Assembly: GCA_023260135.1 (NCBI GenBank)
Contig: JALQWG010000005.1
Location: forward strand, 1-64,000
DNA from: Candidatus Altimarinota bacterium
GTDB taxonomy: Bacteria; Patescibacteriota; Gracilibacteria; BD1-5; UBA2023
DNA: 64,000 nt
Reading direction: 5' to 3'
Under the pieces are notes generated by a model, which was not told the origin of the DNA, did no database searches, and was given only the letters and a program-made list of their open reading frames with translations. Every line of letters starts with the position of its first letter. Position 1 is the first letter of the stretch. A program made the translations under genes and the position numbers. Below are positions 51,662 through 61,105 of the stretch, one piece after another.

Positions 51662-51898
51662 TTATTTTGAGAGGTGTATATATTCAATTCCTGGGATATT
51701 TCCTATATCTTCAATTACTTTGTCTAATTCTTGGGATCATTTTTTTGTATTTTGTGATAACTTGAGAGTGTATCATCCACCAGTCAAAATCCCAGCGATA
51801 ACGCTTCCAATAATAACTACTTTTTTTATTGATTTTCTATCTTCTTCTTTATTTTTAGGCGGAAATACAAGAGTTCTTGTTGTGTTATCTTGGGGCAT
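51662..51898 (-). CDS. Hypothetical small membrane protein (78 aa)
   Basis: Not recognised. MPQDNTTRTLVFPPKNKEED is followed by a basic patch and one membrane helix (KVVIIGSVIAGILTGGYTL) and a short outside segment (ELDKVIEDIGNIPGIEYIHL). Two TGA-Gly codons. Its TAA (51662-51664) abuts the TAG of the convergent coiled-coil gene with no base between. AT-rich. Confidence 0.62.
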
Positions 51899-52018
51899 GA
51901 TTCAGAGTGACATATTTTTTTAAAAAAAGAGGGCGTCTATATAGTCAAAAAGTGTTCTGAGTCAATAGAATTTTATAAAATTTTATGAATTTACTATATT
52001 TTCTATATAATTCTCCTC

Positions 52019-52492
52019 ATGATAATACTCTGACTTGATCCATGATTCGCGACAATTGGTTTTGCTCTCCTCGAGAAGGAGGGGCGTATGACGCGTATTA
52101 TCGAATATGGTGTTATCGAGACTCGTGCTGGTGTAGCTTTTTCTGATAGACTCCTCCAGATACAGTCTGATCTCAGAGAAGTACTCGATACATATCGCCC
52201 AGATATATGTGGGATTGAGCGACTTTTTTTCCTCCGCAATGTAACCAATGGTATCGATGTGGCGCATGCTCGAGGAGTGATTGTACTCACACTTGCAGAG
52301 CGTGGTATACCACTTGTTGAGTTCACACCACTTCAGGTGAAGCAGGGAATTGCGGGCAATGGTTTTGCCAAAAAACTCCAAGTCCAGAAGTCCCTCATGA
52401 TGCTCCTCAAACTCAGTGAGATACCACGTCCGGATGATGCAGCAGATGCTCTTGCTATAGCATATCTGACGAGTCTCAGGGTAAATATATAG
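52019..52492 (+). CDS. ruvC: Holliday-junction endonuclease RuvC
   Basis: RuvC cuts four-way junctions made by recombination. The 157-residue product starts MIILGLDPGFATIGFALLEK (first catalytic Asp; both Gly of LGLDPG are TGA). It has DICGIERLFFLRNVTNGIDV (catalytic Glu), TPLQVKQGIAGNGFAKKLQV and PRPDDAADALAIAYL (final two Asp). Normal length. Its ORF begins only at codon 24 under the standard code, so a standard annotation would lose the first active-site residue. No ruvAB next door. Confidence 0.96.
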
Positions 52493-52551
52493 AAAACTCT
52501 TGATTTCCTCTTCCTATTCTGTAGAATCAGGACAATTCTTCTCTCTCTTCC

Positions 52552-53343
52552 ATGGAATTCCTCGACGCGCTCGCACAGACATTTGCAGTTACTCGGTTCG
52601 ATGCGGGACTTGCCCTCCTCATCCTCCTCCTCGCAGGGTTGGCGTATTATTTTCTGACATTACATCAGATATTTGAGGCGGCATTCGGTGCTATGGTCGG
52701 GCTTGGTGTATATATTCTCCTCTCTGTTCTCCTCCTCGGTAATGGTCCACTTGGTTCCAATGGTGGACTTTTTCCGTTCGGTTTTTCGGTTTTTGTTGTG
52801 AGTATTGCTATATATCTGGTGTTTATCTTGGCAGTTCTTTTTCCTCTCCATGGTGGACTCGTCATATCTGAGCCAACACATCCAACTATCTATACAGTTC
52901 TTTATTTTTTTGTTGCAATATTTTTTCTCTTTTCGATGTTTGCAACGATGGTATATATGGCTGATCAGGCCTATATATTCAAGCCTGGAACGATATTTTC
53001 TCTCATGAGAGAGACTCCATTCTATCTCGAGTGAGTGCAGAAGTCGAATTTTTATGCATTTGTCCTGTCGAAACAAGATATCATCATACCACTCGGTATC
53101 CTCCTCATGCTCTACAAGATTCTTCTTGCCAATATAGTCAATGCCGCGCTACTCTCTATCTGGTACAATCTCAGCAATGTCTGATTCTATAGGAAAAAAG
53201 ATGATGCCAGCTACCGTGTAGAGTTCCATGAAGTTGGTGGACATGGAGGTGGATGACATGATGCTCATGGGCATGATGACCACGGACATGATGCTCATAC
53301 TGCTCCTTGACACGATACTCATGGATGACATGGACACCACTAA
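52552..53343 (+). CDS. Multi-spanning membrane protein with His/Gly/Asp-rich C-terminal tail
   Basis: Not recognised. The 263-residue protein has about five membrane segments (AGLALLILLLAGLAYYFLTL; AMVGLGVYILLSVLLLG; VFVVSIAIYLVFILAVLF; TVLYFFVAIFFLFSMFATMV; GILLMLYKILLANIVNAALL). The last about 40 residues are a run of His, Gly and Asp (HGGGGHDAHGHDDHGHDAH and on to GGHGHH), some Gly being TGA. This looks like a metal-binding tail as in ZIP/CDF transporters or HypB, but the membrane part matches no transporter I know. The next gene follows 18 bases later. Confidence 0.72.
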
Positions 53344-53361
53344 TATTTCCTACAAGACTCT

Positions 53362-53940
53362 ATGGCTCCACACTGATCTACCCCCAAGTTCGATGAAAAA
53401 ATCCTCTACAAGTGTCACCAGCACTGGATTGTTCCATTTTTTTGAGCTCTAAAATACATACTTGCTATTGGATTTCCAGTGGCACTCGTGACATATTTTC
53501 TGAGTGACTATTCTTGGGCTTGGACTCTTATGGTGTTCTTCCTTATCGCTAGTATGATTGCCTTGTATGAGTACTATCTCTGGGATCACTCGTGGCTTTT
53601 TATTGGTAACCAAAAAGTAACCCTCGCTGTTCGTAATGGACTCTTTTCACAATATGCTATGAATGTCCGGTATCGCAATATTCGTGACTGCGCTGTGAGC
53701 AAGCATAGTATGTGGAGTTTTCTCTTCAAATACGGTACAATATTTGTTCGCTCATCCGCGAATGAGGGGGATTTTCATGCGAATTATGTCCCAAAAGTGG
53801 GTAAAGTGTATGCCCTCATCAATGCTCTCACTCGATACAATGATGACGAACGTGCAGAGATAGATACAATAGAAAAACTACACAATCATCATACGAACCG
53901 AGAGTTTCGAGACGAACCAAAGGCAACACTTCACTCATAG
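53362..53940 (+). CDS. Membrane protein with bacterial PH-like domain (YdbS/bPH2 type)
   Basis: The 192-residue product starts MAPHGSTPKFDEKILYKCHQ. Two membrane segments (LKYILAIGFPVALVTYFLSD; AWTLMVFFLIASMIALYEYY) follow, then a soluble domain with LAVRNGLFSQYAMNVRYRNI, CAVSKHSMWSFLFKYGTIFV and KVYALINALTRYN. The pattern of two helices and then V-x-N-G-(I/L)-F...Y.NI-.-...FGTI is the bPH2 family. ATG 53362 is used because both N-terminal TGA codons (PHGS, FFGALK) must be Gly. Co-directional with the His-tail gene. Confidence 0.78.
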
Positions 53941-53941
53941 T

Positions 53942-54958
53942 ATGAATTGTATGAAATATACTATCTACTGATATATTCTTGTATTTTCTGTATTTTTGTT
54001 TGCTTCTTGTACCAACGAGTACCAGGAGCATTTTTTTCGCGAATATGATATTGGTGCAACTATCCAGAGTTGATCTCTTGTATCGAGCGGTTCAGAGCTC
54101 TCGGTTCTCCCAGATGAATGAGTGAGAACGCGTATCATAGGGCATATCGATAGTGCAAGCGAGAGGATATGGATAGAGATATACCTCTGGACAGACACTG
54201 ATATCCTCGACGCAGTTCTCCGGGCTCATGCGAGATGAGTGGATGTACGAGTACTCCTGGAGCCCAATGTATATGGACTCCCAGATGCTAACAAAAAAAT
54301 ATATAGATCCATGACTGATGTGTGAATCAAGGTGAAATATACTGATAACTATCGATATGTTTTTACTCATGCAAAATTCATGATTATTGATGATAGGTAT
54401 TATATTAGTACTGGGAATTTTACTCGTTCATTTTTTGAGGGAAATAGAGAGTTCATCTATTTCGGTAATGATATAATTACTCTTGATTTTCTCAGGGAAG
54501 TATTTCTCTCTGATTTTGCGTATCTGAACCTCCCTCAGACTCGTGTTCCTGAGCATATGGTACTCTCTCCAGTCAACAGTCGTGAGAAGATAGAATCCCT
54601 GATTCGTGCAACATCAGGGAGTGTAGTTATATACAATCAGACGCTTACTGATCTGTCCATACTCTCTTTGCTCCATGAGAAAATATCTGAGTGAGCTGAT
54701 ATTCGAGTATGTACGGCAGATAATGAATCCAACAGACAGAGTTTGTCAGGGGGTCATCTCAATTGGAAAACCATCAAAAAGCCCTATCTTCATGCAAAAA
54801 TCATGATACTTGATGGAAAAACATTATTTCTCTGAAGTCAAAACTTTACACAAAATGCTCTCGAAAATAACAGGGAAGTGGGTATAATCATCCGAGACAG
54901 TCCCGATATCATTGCGAAAATACAAAAAATCATAGAAAAAGACTGTATTTTTGACTAA
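53942..54958 (+). CDS. Phospholipase D-family lipoprotein
   Basis: The 338-residue product has a lipoprotein signal (GYILVFSVFLFASC, Cys at about residue 23) and two HKD catalytic motifs: HAKFMIIDDRYYISTGNFTR and HAKIMILDGKTLFLGSQNFT. This is a complete PLD active site, secreted and membrane-tethered. PLD proteins of this kind act as phospholipases, nucleases or cardiolipin synthases; the lipoprotein form suggests a nuclease or lipase acting on material outside the cell. TGA is Gly in about nine places. One base after the PH-like gene. Confidence 0.9.
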
Positions 54959-54998
54959 ATTTTTGCAATTTTTTTTATATTGGTGTAGTCTATAGAAT

Positions 54999-57338
54999 AT
55001 GCATATTATCAAAAATATTCTCACAACACTCTTGGTACTCACAGTTTTTGGCTTTATGACCATTACTTCTTTTGGTTTTGGAAAATCAGAAGAGATAGTT
55101 CGTACAGAGGAGAAGAAGCGTGAGATTATTGCTTCTATTGCTACAATCTGAAAAGATGATAGTGCCAAGTCATTCATAAAAAAAGAATCAGTACCCGCTA
55201 CTACTTCACTTACACTCGATAAGTGAGCTGCATGACATATAGAATTTTGACTCTTGGCTGGTGCATTTGTCCTCGGTGACTCGACTGGGACTCTAGATTT
55301 TCGTGATTTTTCTCTCTCAGGAACCAATCTCACTCTCAATCCAAAATATCCTGCAGTAGTATCACTCTATGACCCATTTACCACCTACAAGATTCTATGA
55401 GTTAACCAGGATTTTGCTATCACGCAGATTACGAATGGAAGTTTTTATATAGGAAATGAGTCCGACTCAACTATATCTCTCTATTCTGTTGACTCTGTTG
55501 TCCGTCTGGATTTTCTCTATGAGGGAAAAGTTATGACAGATATGGTGCTCTTCCCAGGAATGTATATTCGTTTTGATCCAAAAAATAATGTAACTCTCGA
55601 ATGAGCAAACCTATTCCGAATACTCCAATCCCTCGAACTCGATGGAACACAGGATATTGCTCAGAACAGTACTACAGGTATAGAATTCGTCAATCCACGT
55701 ATGGAGAGTGCTACGAGCAACAAGGATTCATTTTTTATGTATAGACTCCCTGTTGATAGGAATACGTTGTTTCAGCTCCTCCACGTGATGTTCTATGATG
55801 AAGTCTCCCAGATAGAGCTCTATCAAAAATACGGAATTGCCGCGTATGGACAGACTATCACGTTCACCAGCCATGACTGGTTCATGAATCCAGGAAAGAA
55901 GAGTCACTTTCTTCTCCTCAAGCTCGACTCTGTTCTCGCGAATGCTCTCCAAAATGGAGTATCAATGGAATACTTTACCAAGCAAATTGCTGAGATAAAT
56001 GAGCAGGCAAAGACACTCTGACTCTGAAATAGTGTACAGGTAAAACTCGAACAATTTCTCACAGAGTGACGATTTGCATTATTTGGATCCGCAGCCATGA
56101 AGGTGAATCCAATATTTCCTGAGATATACCAGGCTGTATCTGATGCCGTGGGGAAGTCTCCAGTAACTGCACATGCCAAGCTCCTCCAGAGACTCTCAGA
56201 TATATATTCTAAAAATCTCGTTACACAGAAAAAAGATCTCTCGTTCTCTAAGATTGATACCTATTCTCCAACGGCGCTCGAGCTCGAAAAGACTCTGAAT
56301 TCTTCTGATATTCAGCAGAGAGATTATTTTGATATAGCACTTTATGCATTCAATGTCCTCAAAAAAACAGAAGAAAAATGAATGTTCATGGAAGAGGCTG
56401 TATATCTCCATCCTACATATGCACTCATCAATACAATTCTCCTCTCTACAGAGCGCTATACTGCTACAATCAAGGATCCTGAACGAAAAAATATAACATA
56501 TCAGGGAATTGCACTTCATTTTTATGATCATATATTCCAAGTTCTCACACGGTCAGTATATACTACATTCATGCAGGAAGAAGATGGGCATCTCTATCTC
56601 AAACCAGCATTTCGCCCGACGAATACAGAACCCAAGATACATATTGACGAGAACCTCATACGTGATATCGAGGCGGTTGCATGAACCATATCTCTCGTAG
56701 AGGATAAGATAGAGAGTCACTATGGCGAAGGTTCTACCAATAATGTATTTCTCAGCATCAAGAAGTCTATCACACAGTTCTATGGATTTTCAAAAATACT
56801 CAACTATGAAGCGTATAATGAATATGTAAAAACTCCATATACTGTTGATACTAAGAGTGAGTTCCTCCTCCCAGTCTATACAGGATGAGTTCTCGAGACA
56901 TCCGATATTCTCTCTGGACTCATATCAGAGTCTACCGTGACCAATCCGGATATCGACAGGATAACAACACTCCTTGGAGGTATACCAAAGACTCTTATAT
57001 CCAAGGGTTCTGGATACTATAGCATCAGTGGAGCTACCTATGGAATAAAAGATAAATCAACAGGTGATTCTCTCCAGGTGCGATTATCTCTCGATATTCC
57101 ACAGGATATGGCAACTTTTCACAACGTTATGGTGAACTATAAGGGTATGACTATACCTATGGCGTTCTCAGAAGAAGGACTCGAATATCTCCCAAATGTA
57201 CTCAGTACTATACCAGTATATATATCACGCTACAATGATATCATGAAGACGAATCCATCTCTCGAAGGTGAAGTTAGATTTCTCGATACAACGAAGAAAA
57301 TCATGATTGGTATATATCCATTTCCGTTAGTTCCGTAG
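54999..57338 (+). CDS. Large exported protein of unknown function (779 aa)
   Basis: Not recognised. MHIIKNILTTLLVLTVFGFM is a signal/anchor. A segment (about residues 85-190, ITNGSFYIGNESDSTISLYS, VVRLDFLYEGKVMTDMVLFP, GMYIRFDP) recalls FecR-type beta domains. The remainder is largely helical (YGIAAYGQTITFTSH; FPEIYQAVSDAVGKS; TDTYSPTALELEKTL-like) and ends [11 protein letters not shown]. About ten TGA-Gly codons; no stop in frame over 2.3 kb. It lies downstream of the PLD gene and converges on trmD, overlapping by 12 bases. It is probably an envelope protein of this lineage. Confidence 0.75.
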
Positions 57339-57980
57339 ATTTTCTTCTTTCCATTTTTGTATTTTTTTCGGGTCTCAAGAGAGGAGTACAGTTGGTACAC
57401 TCTGTCATTCGAATACCTCTGGTCGTGAATACTGGGGGTATTCTTTTTTTCATCAGAGATGTGGACTATAGGACTCCTCTCTCAGGGACTCATCTGATAT
57501 AACTCATGGTATGAGTCGGACGACACTATCGATGAGTACGAGAGCTCCGAGCTCACCACTCGAGAGCACGTACTTGCCTATAGAGATCTCTCTCACATCA
57601 AAAAAATCAAATATTCGTCCATCAACTCCCTCATAGTGGCCACAGATGATACAATAGTTATCTTGTTCATTTTGCGCTAGGTTATCTGCTACGCTTGCTG
57701 TGAGCTCTTCTCATGCAGGAGACATGAGTATGATAGAGAGTTTTCCATATTGCTCTTCGAGGTCACGTATACACTGTACCAGGGGCTCTATGGTGATGAT
57801 TGTACCCGCTCATCCACCATAGGGTCTATCATCTACACGGCGAGTATTGCGCACTGTCCAATCAGTGAGATTGTGAATACTATAGCGAAAGAGCCCCTTT
57901 TCTTGGGCTCTTTTCATGATACTTGTTTCGAGGTATGGACGTACACTCTCAGGAAAGAGTGAGACTATGTGAATATGCAT
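57327..57980 (-). CDS. trmD: tRNA (guanine-N1)-methyltransferase TrmD
   Basis: TrmD makes m1G37, which prevents frameshifting. The 217-residue product starts [20 protein letters not shown] and shows [20 protein letters not shown], the knotted SAM site [31 protein letters not shown] and [20 protein letters not shown], and the end [20 protein letters not shown] with a basic tail. TGA supplies Gly in GGGAG, SPAGEE, HLGGK and FEGQS. Slightly shorter than E. coli (255) because the C-terminal domain is trimmed. The start lies one base after the FKBP stop (TAATATG). Confidence 0.95.
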
Positions 57981-57981
57981 A

Positions 57982-58896
57982 TTACTTGATATCGAGGATT
58001 TCTACATCGAAGAAGAGTGTTTTTCCAACCATTGGATGGAACTGTGCAATAACCACTTCTTCATCTTTTATCTCCATGATTTGGAGTTTTCCAGTTGGGA
58101 GCTCTATAGATTCACCAACAGCAAAGTTCTTGTTATAAAAAGGACTATTCTTATTCGTAATCTCGAGTGTTACTCCTGTTCCTGCTATTTTTGTAATCTT
58201 GAATTCTGCATCCTGTCCTGCGCTCTCTGCAGTTGCACCTACAACGAGTTTTTTCTTGTAGAATGGATTGTTAGTATTTTCTATCTCGAGTGTAATGCTA
58301 GTATCATCTGCCTTTACTACCTTCGCTGTTGCATCATTGGCACCAGTGAATGTCTGTCCTACAACAGCAGACTTCATATCCTCTGGGAGTTCTGTACGTG
58401 GGACTGTCTCAGTGATAGTATCAGCGAAGAGTGCCTTATCCTGAGTCATAGTAAATACTGGTGCAATCTGGTATTTTGGTATAGTACTCATGACAGGGCC
58501 TGTTCCGTATCCGAGTTCTGGTGGAACTTCGATAACCTTCTTTTCTCCTATCTTGAGCCCCTTGAGCCCGTTCTCAAATCCTGGAATAACCTGGTTTCCG
58601 CCAATCATCACGGAGAATGGAGAATACATGTCCTCAGTTTTTCCAGACATACCGTTCGCCTGTGCTACAGAATAGACTGTAGTCTCGAGTACTGGTCCAT
58701 CTGCTTGACCATCACGGAGAGTGTAGTTGAGTGTGACGTATGTGTTATCTGCAACCTCAGTTGGTGCAACTTTTTCTACTGTTGAACCTGATGTTGCTCC
58801 TTCTGTAGGAGTATTTTCTGTAGTTGGTTTGTTACTCATCGAGAGTGAGCAAGATGCGAGGGAGAGGAGTGCGAGTGCTATGAGAATATTGCGCAT
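57982..58896 (-). CDS. FKBP-type peptidyl-prolyl isomerase lipoprotein with two domains
   Basis: The 304-residue product has a lipoprotein signal (MRNILIALALLSLASCS, Cys16) and then a Thr/Pro linker. An FKBP domain (NTYVTLNYTLRDGQADGPVL; IGGNQVIPGFENGLKGLKIG; EVPPELGYGTG) is followed by a repeat of SlyD-like beta units (LEIENTNNPFYKKKLVVG and LEITNKNSPFYNKNFAVG). It folds proline-containing exported proteins at the cell surface. No TGA occurs over the whole gene. Promoter TTGAAA-TACAAT upstream (15-base spacer). Co-transcribed with trmD. Confidence 0.92.
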   Translation of the reverse strand: MRNILIALALLSLASCSLSMSNKPTTENTPTEGATSGSTVEKVAPTEVADNTYVTLNYTLRDGQADGPVLETTVYSVAQANGMSGKTEDMYSPFSVMIGGNQVIPGFENGLKGLKIGEKKVIEVPPELGYGTGPVMSTIPKYQIAPVFTMTQDKALFADTITETVPRTELPEDMKSAVVGQTFTGANDATAKVVKADDTSITLEIENTNNPFYKKKLVVGATAESAGQDAEFKITKIAGTGVTLEITNKNSPFYNKNFAVGESIELPTGKLQIMEIKDEEVVIAQFHPMVGKTLFFDVEILDIK

Positions 58897-58923
58897 AGAG
58901 TATAATTAGTTTTTAACTCGGAT

Positions 58924-58950
58924 ATTGTATGGAATATTTTATTTTTTCAA
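58924..58950 (-). promoter_or_regulatory. Promoter of the FKBP-trmD pair
   Basis: On the minus strand TTGAAA and TACAAT are separated by 15 bases, 28 bases before the ATG at 58896. It lies on the end of holA. Confidence 0.5.
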
Positions 58951-59910
58951 TCAGATTATGGCTAGCTCAATCTCCAAAATACGTCATAATTCAACATCTT
59001 TCATTCATTTTCCGCTTTTGTATGCGATATTTATCTCTATGAGTCGATGATAAAAGTCTCGGAGTTTTGGGTATGATATACGTGCAGATTGGCTCTTTTT
59101 GAGGACGAATGGATTGATTTTTATCTGAGGATTTGATATGTGGTGTTCCTGCATGTATTTTGCATAGAGACTATTGCGCATCGCACCGATGAAGCTCGGG
59201 AGGAATTCATACATACTCTTGCCACTTGATATTCTCGAGAAGAGTGTGAGAGATTTTTTCGTATCACTAGCCATGATAGCATCTACGAGAGAAAACACCT
59301 TGCCTCCAGAGAGGTCACCAATAGCTCGGTCGATACTCGCATCGGTAATAGGGATTGTCAGCGACTCTATACTGAGAACCTCGAGAATGCTTGCTATCAG
59401 GTGGCTCTGTTGCGAATTGATCTCCCATTCTTCGAGGACTGACTCTTGGTCTCGGAGCTCATCTATAACACGAGATATTACTCTACTATCTAGATTCCCG
59501 AATCTCTTTTCCCAAGTGGTTGTGTTATAGAGGGTATCGAATTTTTTGACTTCTCAGGTGCGAGTGATGAGTGGTACGAGGTCGAGCGCACGTTCAGTGA
59601 GGTCTGAAAATAGGAGAAAATGATCATCCGGAAGGACTTCAAAAACCCTCGTAAAAAACTCCACAAAGTCAGTAGTCTTGTCTCGTTTTTCATTGCCTCC
59701 AGATATAACGAACAGTCTCTTATCTGCAAAAAGTCCCGACGAGAGCATATTTTGTTCTATATTTTTTCAGGAGTTCTTGATATCTGAGAGGCTCACATGT
59801 TCTATATTCATCTCTGAGTGACGCTCCTTGAATGCTTGGATCCATTTTTTACGTTCCTCTGCTATCCCATATGTATCCCTCCCTGAGAGGAGAACGATAT
59901 TTTTTTTCAT
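58939..59910 (-). CDS. holA: DNA polymerase III delta subunit
   Basis: The delta subunit opens the sliding clamp in the clamp loader. The 323-residue product starts MKKNIVLLSGRDTYGIAEER (degenerate P-loop region), with SSGLFADKRLFVISGGNEKR, FSDLTERALDLVPLITRTG, DASIDRAIGDLSGGKVFSLV and MRNSLYAKYMQEHHISNPQI in the collar domain, and ends LGRILEIELAIIGLKK. The -GLF-.KRLV- and -L..-.R.IG-.D- patterns fit HolA. TGA is Gly in five or so sites. The end reads into the FKBP promoter. Confidence 0.85.
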
Positions 59911-59944
59911 GGTATGAGTATAGGAAAAAGTAGAGAATAGTAAA

Positions 59945-59973
59945 TAAAAAATCCCCTCGAAGTGAGGGGATTT
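59945..59973 (-). terminator. mscL terminator
   Basis: AATCCCCTC and the reverse half GAGGGGATT pair in the minus strand, followed by TTTTT. Confidence 0.88.
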
Positions 59974-59976
59974 GGA

Positions 59977-60372
59977 TTATGCTGACTTCTTCTTGAGAAG
60001 GTCGCGTATCTCTGTGAGGAGCTCTACATCAGTAGGTCCTGCTGGAGCTGCTGGAGCTTCTTTTTTCTTGAGCTTGCTCATTGGCTTCACTACGAAGAAG
60101 AATATAGCAAATGCAACGATGATGAAGTTCACGAGAACTGTGAGGAATACTCCATACTTGAGAGTGACAGGGTCACCTGCAAGTGCTGGGAGTGAGAGTG
60201 TGAGTTCTGAAAAGTCTACTTTGCCGAACACCCAACCAATAGCGGGCATCATGAGGTCCTCCACGAGAGAAGTCACAATCTTACCGAACGCAGCACCGAT
60301 AACTACACCGACTGCGAGGTCTACCACGTTTCACTTCATGGCGAACTCCTTGAATTCCTTGAGCATAGACAT
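59977..60372 (-). CDS. mscL: Large-conductance mechanosensitive channel MscL
   Basis: MscL opens at high membrane tension and releases solutes. The 131-residue product begins MSMLKEFKEFAMKGNVVDLA, then VGVVIGAAFGKIVTSLVEDL (TM1), a periplasmic loop, KYGVFLTVLVNFIIVAFAIF (TM2) and the cytoplasmic helix VELLTEIRDLLKKKS. Gly14 (MKGNVVDLAVG) is encoded by TGA; the next ATG-like start would lose the N-terminal helix, so ATG 60372 is right. Normal length. Confidence 0.97.
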
Positions 60373-60503
60373 AGGAAAAAAATGAAGAATTAAAAGTGAA
60401 AAGCTAAAAGTAGGTAACTTTTCTTTTCACTCTGATTATATTTGTTTTTCTTACTTTGCAAATATTTGCTTTACTTTTGACTTGTTTTTGTCATCATAGG
60501 TGC

Positions 60504-61067
60504 ATGAAGTATATTTTGTACATTGGTATTTTCTGCATAGTACTCTCCTCATGTACGAGAACAGATCCGGTTACTAGTACTGTTGTTGTGCGTGGAATCC
60601 TCGATGGTACCGAGGTGGTGCAGGGTATGGGAGTATGTATTGCTCCTGATACTATACTCACGAGTGCGCATGTTATGCGAGATGATAGAGTGAGATATGA
60701 GGCATGAGATATGAGGTATGAAATACGGGAACGTGATATAGAGAGGGATATTGCCTATATGAAAATAGGGGATGAAAAATGATGAATGAAGAACGTCTGT
60801 GGAGAGTATAAAAAATATATCTGAAAAACTCCCGAACTACAGATAGGGGATAGTATAACGACAGAAGTCATGCGCTCTGGATCGATCATCAGTCTCACTG
60901 GAACAATCGTCTCTCTCACGGGCACTATCCTCGCATATGATACACTCTGACGCACACAGATCCTCACTGGTGTACTCGTGACAGACATAGAGTATCTCCC
61001 ATGAGACTCTGGTGCACCCATACTGGACACAGGGTGGAGGGTAGTGGATGTCGTGCATACGAGATAA
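60504..61067 (+). CDS. Trypsin-like serine protease lipoprotein
   Basis: The 187-residue product has a lipoprotein signal (MKYILYIGIFCIVLSSCT, Cys17). A small chymotrypsin fold carries all three triad residues in order: TSAHVM (His), RDIAYMKIG (Asp) and LPGDSGAPILD (Ser). It is smaller than HtrA/DegP, with no PDZ domain. It probably acts on surface or host proteins. TGA is Gly at six or more positions, including that of PGDSG. It faces the TrbL-like gene and shares its terminator. Confidence 0.87.
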
Positions 61068-61105
61068 AATAAAATCCCACAAATGTGGGGTTTTATTTTA
61101 CTCAG
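61067..61105. terminator. Bidirectional terminator between the protease and TrbL-like genes
   Basis: AAAATCCCACA and TGTGGGGTTTT form a long stem with a short AA loop; A and T runs flank it on both sides. The + TAA (61065-61067) and minus TAA (61098-61100) lie at its edges. Confidence 0.82.

Noticed and set aside
58036-58785. 249-codon + strand open frame opposite the FKBP gene
   Set aside because: Shadow: rich in Cys/Ser/Leu; the minus strand gives a complete FKBP lipoprotein.
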